Assembly (NCBI RefSeq): GCF_001424025.1
Contig: NZ_LMPZ01000004.1
Coordinates: forward strand, 281,463-330,951
Length of the DNA: 49,489 bases
Source: Brevundimonas sp. Leaf363
GTDB lineage: Bacteria > Pseudomonadota > Alphaproteobacteria > Caulobacterales > Caulobacteraceae
Reading direction: 5' to 3'
The translations under genes and the position numbers were made by a program. Below, piece after piece: positions 16,502 through 26,160 of the stretch. A model generated the notes under the pieces. It did no database searches. It was given only the letters and a program-made list of their open reading frames with translations, and was not told the origin of the DNA. The stretch's first letter is position 1, and each line of letters begins with the position of its first letter.

Positions 16502-17428
16502 ATGCGCGCCCTGCTCCTCAGTACCGCGCTGATCCTCGCGGCGATCCCGGCCGCCCCGGTCCTGGCCCAGCAGGCCCCGGCCGGCGCCGCGTCCGGCCTG
16601 CGCTACCTCTCCTGGCCCGGCAAGCCCGCCGTCACGACCGCCGGTCCGGCCCAGGTCCCCTCTCAGGCCGCCGCCGGACTGCGGCCCGCCCTGCCGACGC
16701 AGGACCAACCCGCCGCTGCGCCGACGCCGTCCTACAGCTACACGCCGGCGCCGCCCCGCATGGCCTCGACCGGCCTGACCCCGGCCAGCAACTGGCTCAG
16801 CCCGCCGCCGGCCGCCGCCGCGTCGTCCCAGCCTTACGCCTATGCGCCGCCGCCTCCGGCCTACGTCCCGCCCGCTCCGCAGCCGAGCCCGCAGCCCAAC
16901 CCCATCCTGAACCCGGCCTCCGCCCCCCCGGCGGCCACGCCGACCGCCCGTCTGGTCCAGCCCGCGCCGGTCGCCGCCCAGCCCACCGCGCGCCTCGTCG
17001 AGCCCGCCCCCGTCCTCCAGCAACAGGCGACCCAGCAGCCGGTCGAACCGCAACAGGCGGCCGACCCGATGGCCCCGCGCCGCGACGCCCCGATCTTCCG
17101 CATGGGCGCCCAAAGCCAACCCCAGCCGCAGCCGCAAGCGCCGATCGACGGCGCCCAGACCTACCAGACGGCCCAGATCGCTCCAGCCGGTCAGGTTGCC
17201 CCCGCCGCCGGCTCGGCGCGCTATTACTCGGTCCACCGGCCGCTGGGCCGCACCCCCGATCCGGCGCCCCAGCCCCAGCCGGTCTACTTGGACGCGCTGC
17301 CGATCGAGCTGATCTCGCCGCCCCAGTCGGCCGACCTGGCCGAGCCTCAGGCGGGACCGGCCCTGATCCGCAACCAGAACGGCTCCGTGCGCGCCGCCGT
17401 GGCCCAAAGCGAGGGCGACCACCAGTGA
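16502..17428 (+). CDS. Secreted Pro/Gln/Ala-rich protein, unknown
   Basis: A 308-residue protein with a clear signal peptide (MRALLLSTALILAAIPAAPVLA, cleavage before QQAPAG). The rest is low-complexity and disordered, dominated by P, A and Q, with partial internal repeats TARLVQPAPV / TARLVEPAPV around residues 160-180. The last segment (VYLDALPIELISPPQ) may be a short structured or binding motif. It overlaps the following DUF2336 gene by four bases (GTGA), so the two are coupled. No family was recognised; a periplasmic or envelope role is inferred from the signal. Confidence 0.75.
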   Translation: MRALLLSTALILAAIPAAPVLAQQAPAGAASGLRYLSWPGKPAVTTAGPAQVPSQAAAGLRPALPTQDQPAAAPTPSYSYTPAPPRMASTGLTPASNWLSPPPAAAASSQPYAYAPPPPAYVPPAPQPSPQPNPILNPASAPPAATPTARLVQPAPVAAQPTARLVEPAPVLQQQATQQPVEPQQAADPMAPRRDAPIFRMGAQSQPQPQPQAPIDGAQTYQTAQIAPAGQVAPAAGSARYYSVHRPLGRTPDPAPQPQPVYLDALPIELISPPQSADLAEPQAGPALIRNQNGSVRAAVAQSEGDHQ

Positions 17429-18540
17429 GCGGGACCATCCCTTCGACTGGAGCGGCCGCCGTCCCCGGCTCGCGCCTGCACGAACTGGTCGACCTGGCCC
17501 GCGAACCGTCCAGCGAGCGTCGCCGCGTCCTGCTGCGCGAGCTGACCGACCACTTCTTCGGCTCGACGCCCGAGGCTGCGACCCGCGACCTGTATGGCGA
17601 TGTCCTCGGCGACCTGGCGCGCGACATGGAGACCGCCGTCCGGGCCGAGATCGCCGCCCGGTTCGCCGACAGCCCCACCGCCCCGCACAACCTGATCCGC
17701 CAGCTGGCCCATGACGAGGCTGCGGTCGCCGGGCCCGTCCTGGCCGCATCGCCCGTCCTCACTGACGCCGATCTGATCGGCGTCGCCAACGCCAAGGGCC
17801 AGGAGCATCTGGCCGCCATGTCGGGCCGCACCTCCGTCTCCGAGGCGCTGGCCGACGCCATCATCGCGCGCGCCGACGACCAGACCTTGGGCACGCTTCT
17901 GGCCAACGACGGGGCCCGGCTGTCACGCGGCGCCAGCGAGACCGTCGTCCGGCGCGCCCAGGCCAACCCCGCCCTTCATCAGCCGACCGTGGCCCGCAAG
18001 GCCATGCCCGCCGATCTGCTGAATGAGATGTATTTCGTCGTCGAGGCGCGGCTGCGGCAGCAGATCCTCGAACAGAACGCCAGCATGGACCCGGCCCTGG
18101 TCGAAAGCGCCCTGGCGGCGGGCCGGGACAAGGTCGCGCTGGAGGACGGCGCCCTGCCCTCCGACTATTCCGAAAGCCTGGCCTATGTGCAGGAGCTGCG
18201 CGCCGCCGGTCAGCTGACGCCCCAGATGCTGGCGCGGATGCTGCGTTCGAACGGCCGCACCGCCTTCGTCATCGCCCTCGGCCAGCTGGCCGACGTCGAC
18301 TTCCACATCGCTCATCAGGTCATCGAGCGGCGCGAGATCGACGCCCTGGCCGTCATCTGCAAGGCGGCCGATCTGGATCGCGCCCTGTTCCTGACCTACG
18401 CTGTGGTGCTGCTGGGCTCCGGCCAGGACGCCATGACCCACGCCCACGGCTACGCCAGTCTCTACCAGTCCCTGACCAGGGACGCCGCCGGCCGCACCGT
18501 CCGGTTCTGGCGCATGCGGCGAACGGCGGCGGCGGCTTAA
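17425..18540 (+). CDS. DUF2336 protein (first copy)
   Basis: A 371-residue all-helical DUF2336 protein. The N-terminus LHELVDLAREPSSERRRVLLRELTDHFF and the repeated helical pairs (LIRQLAHDEAAVAGPVLAASPVLTDADLIGVA) are typical. DUF2336 is common in Caulobacterales and Rhodospirillales and has no established biochemical function; the helical repeats suggest protein binding. The GTG start overlaps the upstream secreted-protein gene. A second, diverged DUF2336 gene lies 0.8 kb away on the other strand, beyond mucR. Confidence 0.88.
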   Translation: MSGTIPSTGAAAVPGSRLHELVDLAREPSSERRRVLLRELTDHFFGSTPEAATRDLYGDVLGDLARDMETAVRAEIAARFADSPTAPHNLIRQLAHDEAAVAGPVLAASPVLTDADLIGVANAKGQEHLAAMSGRTSVSEALADAIIARADDQTLGTLLANDGARLSRGASETVVRRAQANPALHQPTVARKAMPADLLNEMYFVVEARLRQQILEQNASMDPALVESALAAGRDKVALEDGALPSDYSESLAYVQELRAAGQLTPQMLARMLRSNGRTAFVIALGQLADVDFHIAHQVIERREIDALAVICKAADLDRALFLTYAVVLLGSGQDAMTHAHGYASLYQSLTRDAAGRTVRFWRMRRTAAAA

Positions 18541-18547
18541 TACCAAA

Positions 18548-18711
18548 GATCCTCCACCGCTCTTGGGCGGGGGAGGGGGACCACGAAGTGGTGGAGGGGG
18601 CGAGGACGTCCTCGCCTTTTGCTGCCTACGCAGTACCCAGCTTCCGCCCCCTCCACCACGCTTCACGCGGTCCCCCTCCCCCGTTCCGCTGCGCTTCACG
18701 GTGGAGGATCT
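18548..18711. repeat. Family B repeat pair (inverted)
   Basis: One copy reads GATCCTCCACCGC...GGGGGAGGGGGACC-ACGAAGT-GGTGGAGGGGGC. A second, inverted, ends TTCACGGTGGAGGATC. The central hairpin of the first copy is ACCAC-GAA-GTGGT. The pair fills the gap between the convergent DUF2336 and mucR genes. Confidence 0.8.
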
Positions 18712-18715
18712 CACA

Positions 18716-18752
18716 AAGCAAAACGCCCGCCCCGGTTCCCCGAGGCGGGCGT
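18716..18752 (-). terminator. Intrinsic terminator of mucR
   Basis: The stem ACGCCCGCC/GGCGGGCGT (18723-18731 with 18744-18752) is followed on the minus strand by TTTTGCTTTG. It starts 23 bases past the mucR stop. Confidence 0.75.
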
Positions 18753-18774
18753 CTGTATTCGCGTCTGCCGAAGA

Positions 18775-19203
18775 CTAGCGCTTGGCGCGCGTGACCTTGG
18801 CGGGCTTGCGGCCGCCCTGGCCCAGGCCCATCGACTTGGCCAGGTCCGAACGGGCCTTGGCGTAGTTCGGGGCGACCATCGGATAGTCTTTGGCCAGGCC
18901 CCACTTGGACCGGTATTCCTCGGGGCTCATGTCGTACTTGGTGCGCAGGTGGCGCTTCAGCGACTTGAACTTGCGGCCGTCCTCCAGGCAGATCAGGAAG
19001 TCGGGCGTGATCGACTTGCGAACCGACACGGCCGGTTCCTTGACTTCAGGTTCCGGCTCCGGCGCACCGCCCGACACTTGCGACAGGGCGGCGTGGATGT
19101 TGGCGATCAGGCCCGGCAAAGCGTCGGCCGTGACCGTATTGTTGCCGACGTAGGCCGAAACGATATCGGCGGTCATCTCAAGCAGTTCGGGCTTATCTTC
19201 CAT
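18775..19203 (-). CDS. mucR: MucR/Ros-family zinc-finger transcriptional regulator
   Basis: A 142-residue MucR protein with the family C-terminal finger [20 protein letters not shown] and [26 protein letters not shown]. The N-terminal 60 residues carry helical oligomerisation segments ([17 protein letters not shown]). MucR proteins bind AT-rich sites; in Caulobacter they act with SciP and CtrA in cell-cycle gene control. Here it lies 13 kb from ctrA. It is followed by an intrinsic terminator and preceded by a 122-base leader that probably holds its promoter. Confidence 0.95.
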   Translation of the reverse strand: MEDKPELLEMTADIVSAYVGNNTVTADALPGLIANIHAALSQVSGGAPEPEPEVKEPAVSVRKSITPDFLICLEDGRKFKSLKRHLRTKYDMSPEEYRSKWGLAKDYPMVAPNYAKARSDLAKSMGLGQGGRKPAKVTRAKR

Positions 19204-19325
19204 AGCGGATCCGCAACCTTAGATTTTCTGTTGTGCGATCTTCATCGCGTGCGCCGCCGATTAGAGACGTTCGTCCGACAAAGCAACCGATCCACAGATT
19301 TAGCGCAAGTATCGGCGGCGCGACC
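19204..19325 (-). promoter_or_regulatory. Upstream region of mucR
   Basis: These 122 non-coding bases lie between the mucR start and the stop of the second DUF2336 gene, both on the minus strand. The stretch is locally AT-richer than its surroundings, as expected for a MucR-autoregulated promoter, but I cannot place boxes with confidence. Confidence 0.35.
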
Positions 19326-20540
19326 TTATCGGCCGAAGTTTTCCGCCAGCGCCATCATGGCCGCACGTTCCGGGGCGGAGTATTCGTCCAGGCCTTCGCT
19401 TTCGCCCGACCGGATCGCCTGCATCAAGGCCGGAGTCAGGGCCGATGACAGAGACCAGTTCCAGTAACGCAGCACCGTCTGGGCCCGATCGACCGCCAGC
19501 ATCTCATAGGTGGTCAGGACCCGCTCCCACGCGGGATGCAACGCGCCGGCCTCGGTCCGTTCGGGGCGTCGCATGGACCGCCACAGGTTCTCCAGATCCA
19601 GCCGCCCCATGCCGGTCGCCTTGCACAGGATGGCCAAGGGCTCGCCGCCCGGATCGCCCAGGATCTTGGCCCCCGTCAGCGGCTTGACCCCCGCCAGATA
19701 GGATATCTCCGCCGCCGTCTCGCGCGACAGGCCGTTGGCGGCGGCGCTGCTGACGGCGGCCTCCAGGCTGTCGAAGGGGCTCTTGGCGATGGCGGCGCGG
19801 TTGCGCTGGCGCCGCTCGATGAACTGCAGGGCCTTGCGCGACACCGGGTCGGCCCAGCCCTCCTTGGCGGCCATGGCGAAGACGTCCTCAGACACCTCCT
19901 GCATCACCTCGCGCGACACGGCGAAGCGCTGCAGGATGACCCGCCGCTCGGCCGCGTCGCACCACCAGAACATCACATAGGCGCCCGACGGCCGAAGCTC
20001 GGGACGGCGCAGCAGATGCTCCCTCAGCTGCGCCGAATGCCGCGACAGACTGACCACGCCCTCGACCCCCAGCTGCGACAGGCGCGCCGTGGTGTTGCGC
20101 AGGACGCACTCGATCACCGCGTCCTCGCCGAAGCTCATCAGGGTCTCGGTGACGATCTCGGACAGGCCCCGCCGCCCCGCCATGAGGAAGCGGTGCTCCG
20201 GCGTCGTGTCGCGGGCGCAGCCGACCAGGTCGCTGTCGGTCAGAGACGCGCACTGTTCGATCAGCAGTCCGGCGATCTCCGGCTCGTCCCGCAGCAGCAT
20301 CCGCGCCAGGCTGTTGGGCAGTTCGCTCAGGGGCGCCAGGCGCTGCGCCACCCGCCGCCGGTCCTCCGGCGCCGCCAGCCGCAGCATCTCGACCAGCAGG
20401 TCGCCGGTCACCGCCCGCTCGAACGCATTGATCCGGCTGGCCGGCAGCGACACCACGTCGGCCAGCCGTTTCAGCAGCGCATGACGCGCCCGCAACGGCT
20501 GGGCGGGCTCCTCCTGCTGAACGACGGCGACCTCGGTCAT
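19326..20540 (-). CDS. DUF2336 protein (second copy)
   Basis: A 404-residue helical DUF2336 protein (LLKRLADVVSLPASRINAFERAVTGDLLVEML, then LARMLLRDEPEIAGLLIEQCASLTDSDLVGCA). It shares the 'a..La.d...a.pvL..s..L.d.DLi..a' pattern with the copy at 17425 but is otherwise diverged. Its C-terminal half (DPGGEPLAILCKATGMGRLDLENLWRSM) matches the second conserved DUF2336 block. It stands alone, with mucR downstream on the same strand. Confidence 0.87.
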   Translation of the reverse strand: MTEVAVVQQEEPAQPLRARHALLKRLADVVSLPASRINAFERAVTGDLLVEMLRLAAPEDRRRVAQRLAPLSELPNSLARMLLRDEPEIAGLLIEQCASLTDSDLVGCARDTTPEHRFLMAGRRGLSEIVTETLMSFGEDAVIECVLRNTTARLSQLGVEGVVSLSRHSAQLREHLLRRPELRPSGAYVMFWWCDAAERRVILQRFAVSREVMQEVSEDVFAMAAKEGWADPVSRKALQFIERRQRNRAAIAKSPFDSLEAAVSSAAANGLSRETAAEISYLAGVKPLTGAKILGDPGGEPLAILCKATGMGRLDLENLWRSMRRPERTEAGALHPAWERVLTTYEMLAVDRAQTVLRYWNWSLSSALTPALMQAIRSGESEGLDEYSAPERAAMMALAENFGR

Positions 20541-20604
20541 CCGACCCTTCTAGGACGCGTCGGTTAACCGGCCGTGAGAACGGGGCGGGTTTCGCCGCGC
20601 CTGG

Positions 20605-21600
<996 letters not shown>

Positions 21601-21770
21601 GGCGATCTCTCCAAGAGCTCTGGCGGCCCGGTAGATAGGGCTTAGCGCCGGCCGCGAAACCTCGCTCGCGAGGATTTCTGAAGCCGCTGGCAGTGCGGCT
21701 AGGGGAACCGCCCGACCGGGACGTCCGTTCCCGCCGCTCAATCCCGATCCGACACGACGGAGACTTCGCC

Positions 21771-22514
21771 ATGCGCCCCCTCGCCCTCATCCTCGCCGCC
21801 GCCGTCTCCGCCACGGCCCTGAGCGGCTGCGCCTACAACGAGGCCCTGGGCCGCAATCAGCTGATCCTGACGGACAACGCCGGGCTGGAGCAGCAGTCCA
21901 ACGCCGCCTGGCAGGAACTGCTGCGCACGCAGAACCCGACCCGCACGGGCGCGCAGGTGGACCGCATCCGGCGCGTCGGCGACCGCCTGGCCCAGGCGGC
22001 GGGGCTGGGCGGGCGGACCTGGGAATACGCCGTCTTCAACAGCCAGAGCCCCAACGCCTTCGTCCTGCCGTCCGGCCAGATCGGCGTGACCTCCAGCCTG
22101 CTGAACCTGGTGCAGAACGACGACCAGCTGGCCACCGTCATCGGCCACGAGATGGCGCACGTCACCGCCCAGCACGCGGCCGAGCGGGCGTCGAACACCG
22201 CCCTGACCAATCTGGGCCTGCAGGTCGCGCAAGGCGTGGCCGGTTCGCGCGGCGAACAGGTCGGCTCGTTCGGCGCCGTGGCCGCCCAATACGGCCTGCT
22301 GCTGCCCTACTCGCGCCGGGACGAGCTGGAGGCCGACCGGCTGGGCGTCGACTACATGAACGCCGCCGGTTACCGCCCGTCGCAGTCGGTCGCCCTGTGG
22401 CGGCTGATGGCCCAGCAGGGGGCGACACGGCCGGAGTTCGCCAGCACCCACCCGTCCGACGCAAACCGCATCGCGGCGCTGGAGGCCTACATCCAGCAAA
22501 AGGGCTGGAACTGA
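21771..22514 (+). CDS. M48-family metalloprotease lipoprotein
   Basis: A 247-residue periplasmic, outer-membrane-linked protease of the LoiP/YcaL type. It has a lipobox (ATALSGC, Cys about 20), the zinc motif HEMAH in TVIGHEMAHVTAQHAAERAS, and the third ligand in RRDELEADRLGVDYM. The C-terminal FASTHPSDANRIAAL is family-typical. ATG 21771 starts the signal peptide directly. It probably trims or degrades misfolded outer-membrane proteins (family knowledge). Confidence 0.92.
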   Translation: MRPLALILAAAVSATALSGCAYNEALGRNQLILTDNAGLEQQSNAAWQELLRTQNPTRTGAQVDRIRRVGDRLAQAAGLGGRTWEYAVFNSQSPNAFVLPSGQIGVTSSLLNLVQNDDQLATVIGHEMAHVTAQHAAERASNTALTNLGLQVAQGVAGSRGEQVGSFGAVAAQYGLLLPYSRRDELEADRLGVDYMNAAGYRPSQSVALWRLMAQQGATRPEFASTHPSDANRIAALEAYIQQKGWN

Positions 22515-22515
22515 C

Positions 22516-23166
22516 CTAAAGCCGGTAGTCGAAGGCGGTCAGCGTGCGCTGGTGATGCCGGCGCACGAAGGCGGCCAGGCGCCGGTCGATCGGCCCGGCC
22601 GTCGCCGACGACCGGTTGGCATGAGGCAGGCAGCCCTTCAGGCCGACCCGCGCCGCCAGCGCCGGGCCCCAGACGGCCGCGTCCTCCAGCCGATAGACCG
22701 CATCGACCAGTCGCCGCCCCTCCGCGTCCTCGAACCAGGCGGTCTGGTCCTGGCGCTTGGGCTCGAAGCCGAACTTGTCGACGCTGTGCGGGGTGTTGAC
22801 GATCCAGTCGACCGGATCGCGGCCCTTCATCTCGGCGATGACGGCGGCGTCCCGCTCGGCCGTCGTCCCCGCCTTGACCGGCAGGCTGGCGGCCCGGCGG
22901 CGCTGGCGATCCTCGGCCCGGTCCAGCCGGAAGGCCGCCCAGGACAACAGGCGCGGCGCCGGATGCCGCACCACCGCGAACCGCCAGCAGCGATCGAACG
23001 TCTCGGCCCCCAGCACCCGCCGCGCGTCGGCCGCCGAACTGTGGGTCCACAGCCCCTCCGGCAGCGCCTGGAAACCCGGCAGGGCGCGCAGCATCGCCTT
23101 CACCGACGACCCGCCCGACTTGGGCACATGGATGAAGATCAGGCCGAGGTCCGGTTGGATCAGCAT
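22516..23166 (-). CDS. Sulfotransferase-family protein
   Basis: A 216-residue protein with the PAPS-binding motifs of the heparan/chondroitin-type sulfotransferase family: a 5' phosphosulfate loop LIFIHVPKSGGSSVKAML and a 3' phosphate site RFAVVRHPAPRLLSWA. The C-terminal part (DYRL end) is short. The acceptor is unknown; in Caulobacterales such genes often modify surface polysaccharide. It starts one base after the stop of the Lrp/AsnC gene (TGAGATG), so the two are co-transcribed. Confidence 0.82.
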   Translation of the reverse strand: MLIQPDLGLIFIHVPKSGGSSVKAMLRALPGFQALPEGLWTHSSAADARRVLGAETFDRCWRFAVVRHPAPRLLSWAAFRLDRAEDRQRRRAASLPVKAGTTAERDAAVIAEMKGRDPVDWIVNTPHSVDKFGFEPKRQDQTAWFEDAEGRRLVDAVYRLEDAAVWGPALAARVGLKGCLPHANRSSATAGPIDRRLAAFVRRHHQRTLTAFDYRL

Positions 23167-23167
23167 C

Positions 23168-23650
23168 TCACTCGACCAGCCGGCGCCGCGCCGGATCGAA
23201 CCCGACGACCTCGCGGATCACGATCATGCTCTTGAAGGACCGCACCCCCTTCTCGGGCACCAGCTCACGGATGCCGAAGGCCTCGTATTCCGGCATCGAT
23301 CGCACCGCGACGGTCAGCAGGTAGTCGGTCTCGCCCGTCACGTCCCAGGCGCCCTCGACCTCCGGGCTGGCCTTCATGGCGGCCTGGAAGGCGGTCATGA
23401 CGGCGCGGTCCTGGGTCATCATCTCGATCAGCACATGAAGGACGATGCGCGGCTCGGTGCGGCCCGGATCGATCAGGGCGACGTCGGCGGCGATCACCCC
23501 TTCGGCCCGAAGCCTCCGCATCCGGCGCAGCACAGCCGATTCCGACAGACCCACCGCCTCCGCCGTCACGCGGGCGGGTTCCAGATTGTTACGCCGGGCC
23601 CGCTCGATCAGCCGATGGTCGAACGCGTCGAGCGCGACGAATTTCGTCAT
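23168..23650 (-). CDS. Lrp/AsnC-family transcriptional regulator
   Basis: A 160-residue regulator with an N-terminal winged helix (FDHRLIERARRNNLEPARVTAEAVGLSESAVLRRMRRL) and a C-terminal RAM ligand domain (LIEMMTQDRAVMTAFQAAM...VTGETDYLLTVAVRSM). It is transcribed away from an RhtA-like exporter with an 84-base shared upstream region, an arrangement that usually means the regulator controls the exporter in response to an amino acid. A sulfotransferase gene follows in the same operon. Confidence 0.92.
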   Translation of the reverse strand: MTKFVALDAFDHRLIERARRNNLEPARVTAEAVGLSESAVLRRMRRLRAEGVIAADVALIDPGRTEPRIVLHVLIEMMTQDRAVMTAFQAAMKASPEVEGAWDVTGETDYLLTVAVRSMPEYEAFGIRELVPEKGVRSFKSMIVIREVVGFDPARRRLVE

Positions 23651-23734
23651 TTTAGGGCTGTCCGTGACGTTTTCAGGCGCACAGGGGCCTGAAATCGCCG
23701 GGAAGCGCAAGGGCGTTTCGACTAGGTTCAGGCC

Positions 23735-24649
23735 ATGACCGCCGCCGTCCTCCCCCTCCGCGTCTCGCCGGGCCTGCGCCCCTTCCTGCCCTATCTGGCC
23801 CTGCTGGGCGCCATGCTGTCGGTGGCGTTCGGCACCTCCTTCGCCAAGCAGCTGTTCCCCGTCATCGGCGCGGCCGGGACGTCTAGCCTGCGCGTCGGTC
23901 TGGGCGCCCTGATCCTGCTCGCGCTGTTCCGGCCCTGGCGGCTGCGGCTGACGCGGGGCGACCTCGGACGTGTGCTGCTGTTCGGCCTGGCGCTGGGGCT
24001 GATGAACCTCAGCTTCTACATGTCGCTGCGGACCCTGCCGCTGGGCCTGGCCATCGCCATCGAGTTCATGGGGCCGCTGACCCTGGCGCTGCTGCATGCG
24101 CGGCGGCTGATCCACTATGTCTGGATCGGCCTGGCGGCGGCCGGCCTGCTGCTGCTTCTGCCGCTGCGGGCCGGCGTGTCGCTGGACGGGGTCGGCGTCG
24201 GCTTCGCGGCCATGGCGGGGGTATTTTGGGCGCTCTACATCGTCTTCGGCCGGCGTCTCGGCCATATCCCTTCAGGCCCGTCCGTGGCCTTGGGCATGAG
24301 CGTGGCGGCCCTGGTCATCCTGCCGTTCGGCGTGGCCGAGGCCGGCGCGGGCCTGCTGGCGCCGTCGGTGCTGATCCTGGCGGTCGTGGTGGCCGTCGGC
24401 TCCAGCGCCCTGCCCTATTCGCTGGACATGGTGGCCATGCGCGGGATGCCGCCGCGCACCTTCGGCGTTCTGCTCAGCGCCGAGCCGGCGGTGGGCGCCC
24501 TGGCCGGTCTGATCTTCCTGCACGAGCATCTGACGGGCGGTCAGTGGCTGGCCATCACCGCCATCGTCGCCGCCTCGGCCGGCGCCGTCGCCACCACCTC
24601 GCGCGAGGCCCAGAAGGACGCCGCGACCGCCCTGACGCCCGCGGAATAG
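23735..24649 (+). CDS. EamA/RhtA-like DMT exporter
   Basis: A 304-residue inner-membrane protein with about ten hydrophobic helices in two EamA repeats. The patterns SLRVGLGALILLALFRPW, YMSLRTLPLGLAIAIEFMGPL and SSALPYSLDMVAMRGMPPRTFGVLLSAEPAVGAL are characteristic of RhtA, the threonine/homoserine exporter. Divergent pairing with an Lrp-type regulator supports an amino-acid efflux role (inference). The protein starts at ATG 23735. Confidence 0.9.
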   Translation: MTAAVLPLRVSPGLRPFLPYLALLGAMLSVAFGTSFAKQLFPVIGAAGTSSLRVGLGALILLALFRPWRLRLTRGDLGRVLLFGLALGLMNLSFYMSLRTLPLGLAIAIEFMGPLTLALLHARRLIHYVWIGLAAAGLLLLLPLRAGVSLDGVGVGFAAMAGVFWALYIVFGRRLGHIPSGPSVALGMSVAALVILPFGVAEAGAGLLAPSVLILAVVVAVGSSALPYSLDMVAMRGMPPRTFGVLLSAEPAVGALAGLIFLHEHLTGGQWLAITAIVAASAGAVATTSREAQKDAATALTPAE

Positions 24650-24677
24650 CCGGCGTTGGCGCTTTAGGCTTGGTGAA

Positions 24678-24755
24678 GAGTGCTAGTGAGTAGTGAGTAG
24701 GAAGGGGGGGCATGCGGCCGTCGCGAGGCACCCTACTCACTACTCACTGGCACTC
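24678..24755. repeat. 23-base inverted repeat downstream of the exporter gene
   Basis: The arms 24678-24700 and 24733-24755 are complementary at 22 of 23 positions, the odd one being a G-T wobble. They are built from tandem AGTGAGT units (left) and ACTCACT units (right). The 32-base loop is rich in G. No T-run follows, so a simple terminator is uncertain. The sequence is less GC-rich than its surroundings and unlike the other repeat families here. Confidence 0.75.
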
Positions 24756-24784
24756 GTCACTGACGCACGCGATTTCACCCCGCG

Positions 24785-24811
24785 TTAACCACGTTGGGAC
24801 CATGCGTTAAC
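24785..24811 (+). promoter_or_regulatory. Possible CtrA half-sites before fliI
   Basis: Two TTAAC motifs (24785-24789 and 24807-24811) lie just upstream of fliI. CtrA recognises TTAA-N7-TTAA; here the spacing is 17, so these could be only independent half-sites. CtrA control of early flagellar genes is established in Caulobacter. Confidence 0.3.
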
Positions 24812-24813
24812 GG

Positions 24814-26160
24814 ATGCGCAACCTGGTCGCCGCCGTCGAAGCCGTGGACCCGCTGGTGGTCACCGGAAAGGTCGCCGGCGTCTCGGGCCTGCTGATCGAG
24901 AGCAAGGGCGGCCTGTCTCGCCTGGCCGTCGGCGCGCGGGCCGAGATCGAGCGCGGGCGCGGCCAGACGCCTCTGCCGGCCGAGGTCGTCGGCTTCCGCG
25001 ACGCCAAGGCCCTGCTGATGCCCTACGGCCCGGTCGAGGGCGTGGCGCCGGGCGCCGACATCCGCATCATCGACACGGCCGCCGTGGTCCGCCCGACCAA
25101 GGCCTGGCTGGGCCGCATCATCGACGCCTTCGGCCAGCCCATCGACGGCAAGGGGCCGTTGCCGCAAGGCCCCGCCGCCTATCCCCTGCGCGCCGCCCCG
25201 CCGCCGGCCCATTCGCGCGGCCGGGTGGGCGAGCGGCTGGACCTGGGCGTGCGCGCCATGGACGTCTTCACCACCACCTGCCGGGGCCAGCGTCTGGGCA
25301 TCTTCGCGGGCTCAGGCGTGGGCAAGTCCGTCCTGCTGTCCATGCTGGCCAAGGAGGCGACCTGCGACGCCGTCGTCGTCGGCCTGATCGGCGAACGGGG
25401 CCGGGAGGTCCGCGAGTTCATCGAGGAGACCCTGGGCGAAGAGGGCCTGAAGCGCGCCATCGTCGTGGTCGCCACGTCGGACGAACCCGCCCTGAAACGC
25501 CGCCAGTCGGCCTATATGACCCTGGCCATCGCCGAGTATCTGCGCGACCAGGATCTCGAAGTCCTGTGCCTGATGGACTCGGTCACCCGCTTTGCGATGG
25601 CCCAGCGCGAGATCGGCCTGGCCGCCGGCGAGCCGCCGACCACCAAGGGCTACACCCCCACCGTCTTCACCGAACTGCCCAAGCTGCTGGAGCGCGCCGG
25701 CCCGGGACCGACGCGGCCGGACGGCACCGTCGCTGGACCCATCACCGCCCTGTTCACCGTGCTGGTGGACGGCGGCGACCATGACGAGCCCATCGCCGAC
25801 GCCGTGCGCGGCATCCTGGACGGCCACATCGTCATGGACCGCAAGATCGCCGAGCGCGGCCGCTTCCCCGCCATCGACGTTCTGAAGTCCGTCAGCCGAA
25901 CCATGCCCGCCTGCCAGACCCCGCCCGAGCGCGAACTGAACAAGCGCGCCCGCCAGTGCCTGTCGGCCTATGCCAACATGGAAGAGCTGATCAAGATCGG
26001 CGCCTACCGCACCGGGGCCGACCCCATCGTCGACCGCGCCATCGCCCTGAACCCCGCGCTGGAGGCCTTCCTGGGCCAGGACAAGGACGACGCCACCCGC
26101 CTGGCCGACGCCTTCGCCCGGCTGGAAGGCATCCTGAACCAGGGCATGGTCACGAACTGA
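24814..26160 (+). CDS. fliI: Flagellar export ATPase FliI
   Basis: A 448-residue ATPase of the flagellar type III export apparatus. Walker A lies in [80 protein letters not shown] and the arginine region [17 protein letters not shown] are all FliI-specific versions of the F1-beta-like motifs. It works with FliH and FliJ at the membrane to feed flagellar subunits into the export gate. FliJ is not adjacent: it lies 1.9 kb downstream, beyond a LytTR regulator and a hydrolase. The last 11 bases overlap the convergent LytTR gene. Confidence 0.96.
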   Translation: MRNLVAAVEAVDPLVVTGKVAGVSGLLIESKGGLSRLAVGARAEIERGRGQTPLPAEVVGFRDAKALLMPYGPVEGVAPGADIRIIDTAAVVRPTKAWLGRIIDAFGQPIDGKGPLPQGPAAYPLRAAPPPAHSRGRVGERLDLGVRAMDVFTTTCRGQRLGIFAGSGVGKSVLLSMLAKEATCDAVVVGLIGERGREVREFIEETLGEEGLKRAIVVVATSDEPALKRRQSAYMTLAIAEYLRDQDLEVLCLMDSVTRFAMAQREIGLAAGEPPTTKGYTPTVFTELPKLLERAGPGPTRPDGTVAGPITALFTVLVDGGDHDEPIADAVRGILDGHIVMDRKIAERGRFPAIDVLKSVSRTMPACQTPPERELNKRARQCLSAYANMEELIKIGAYRTGADPIVDRAIALNPALEAFLGQDKDDATRLADAFARLEGILNQGMVTN

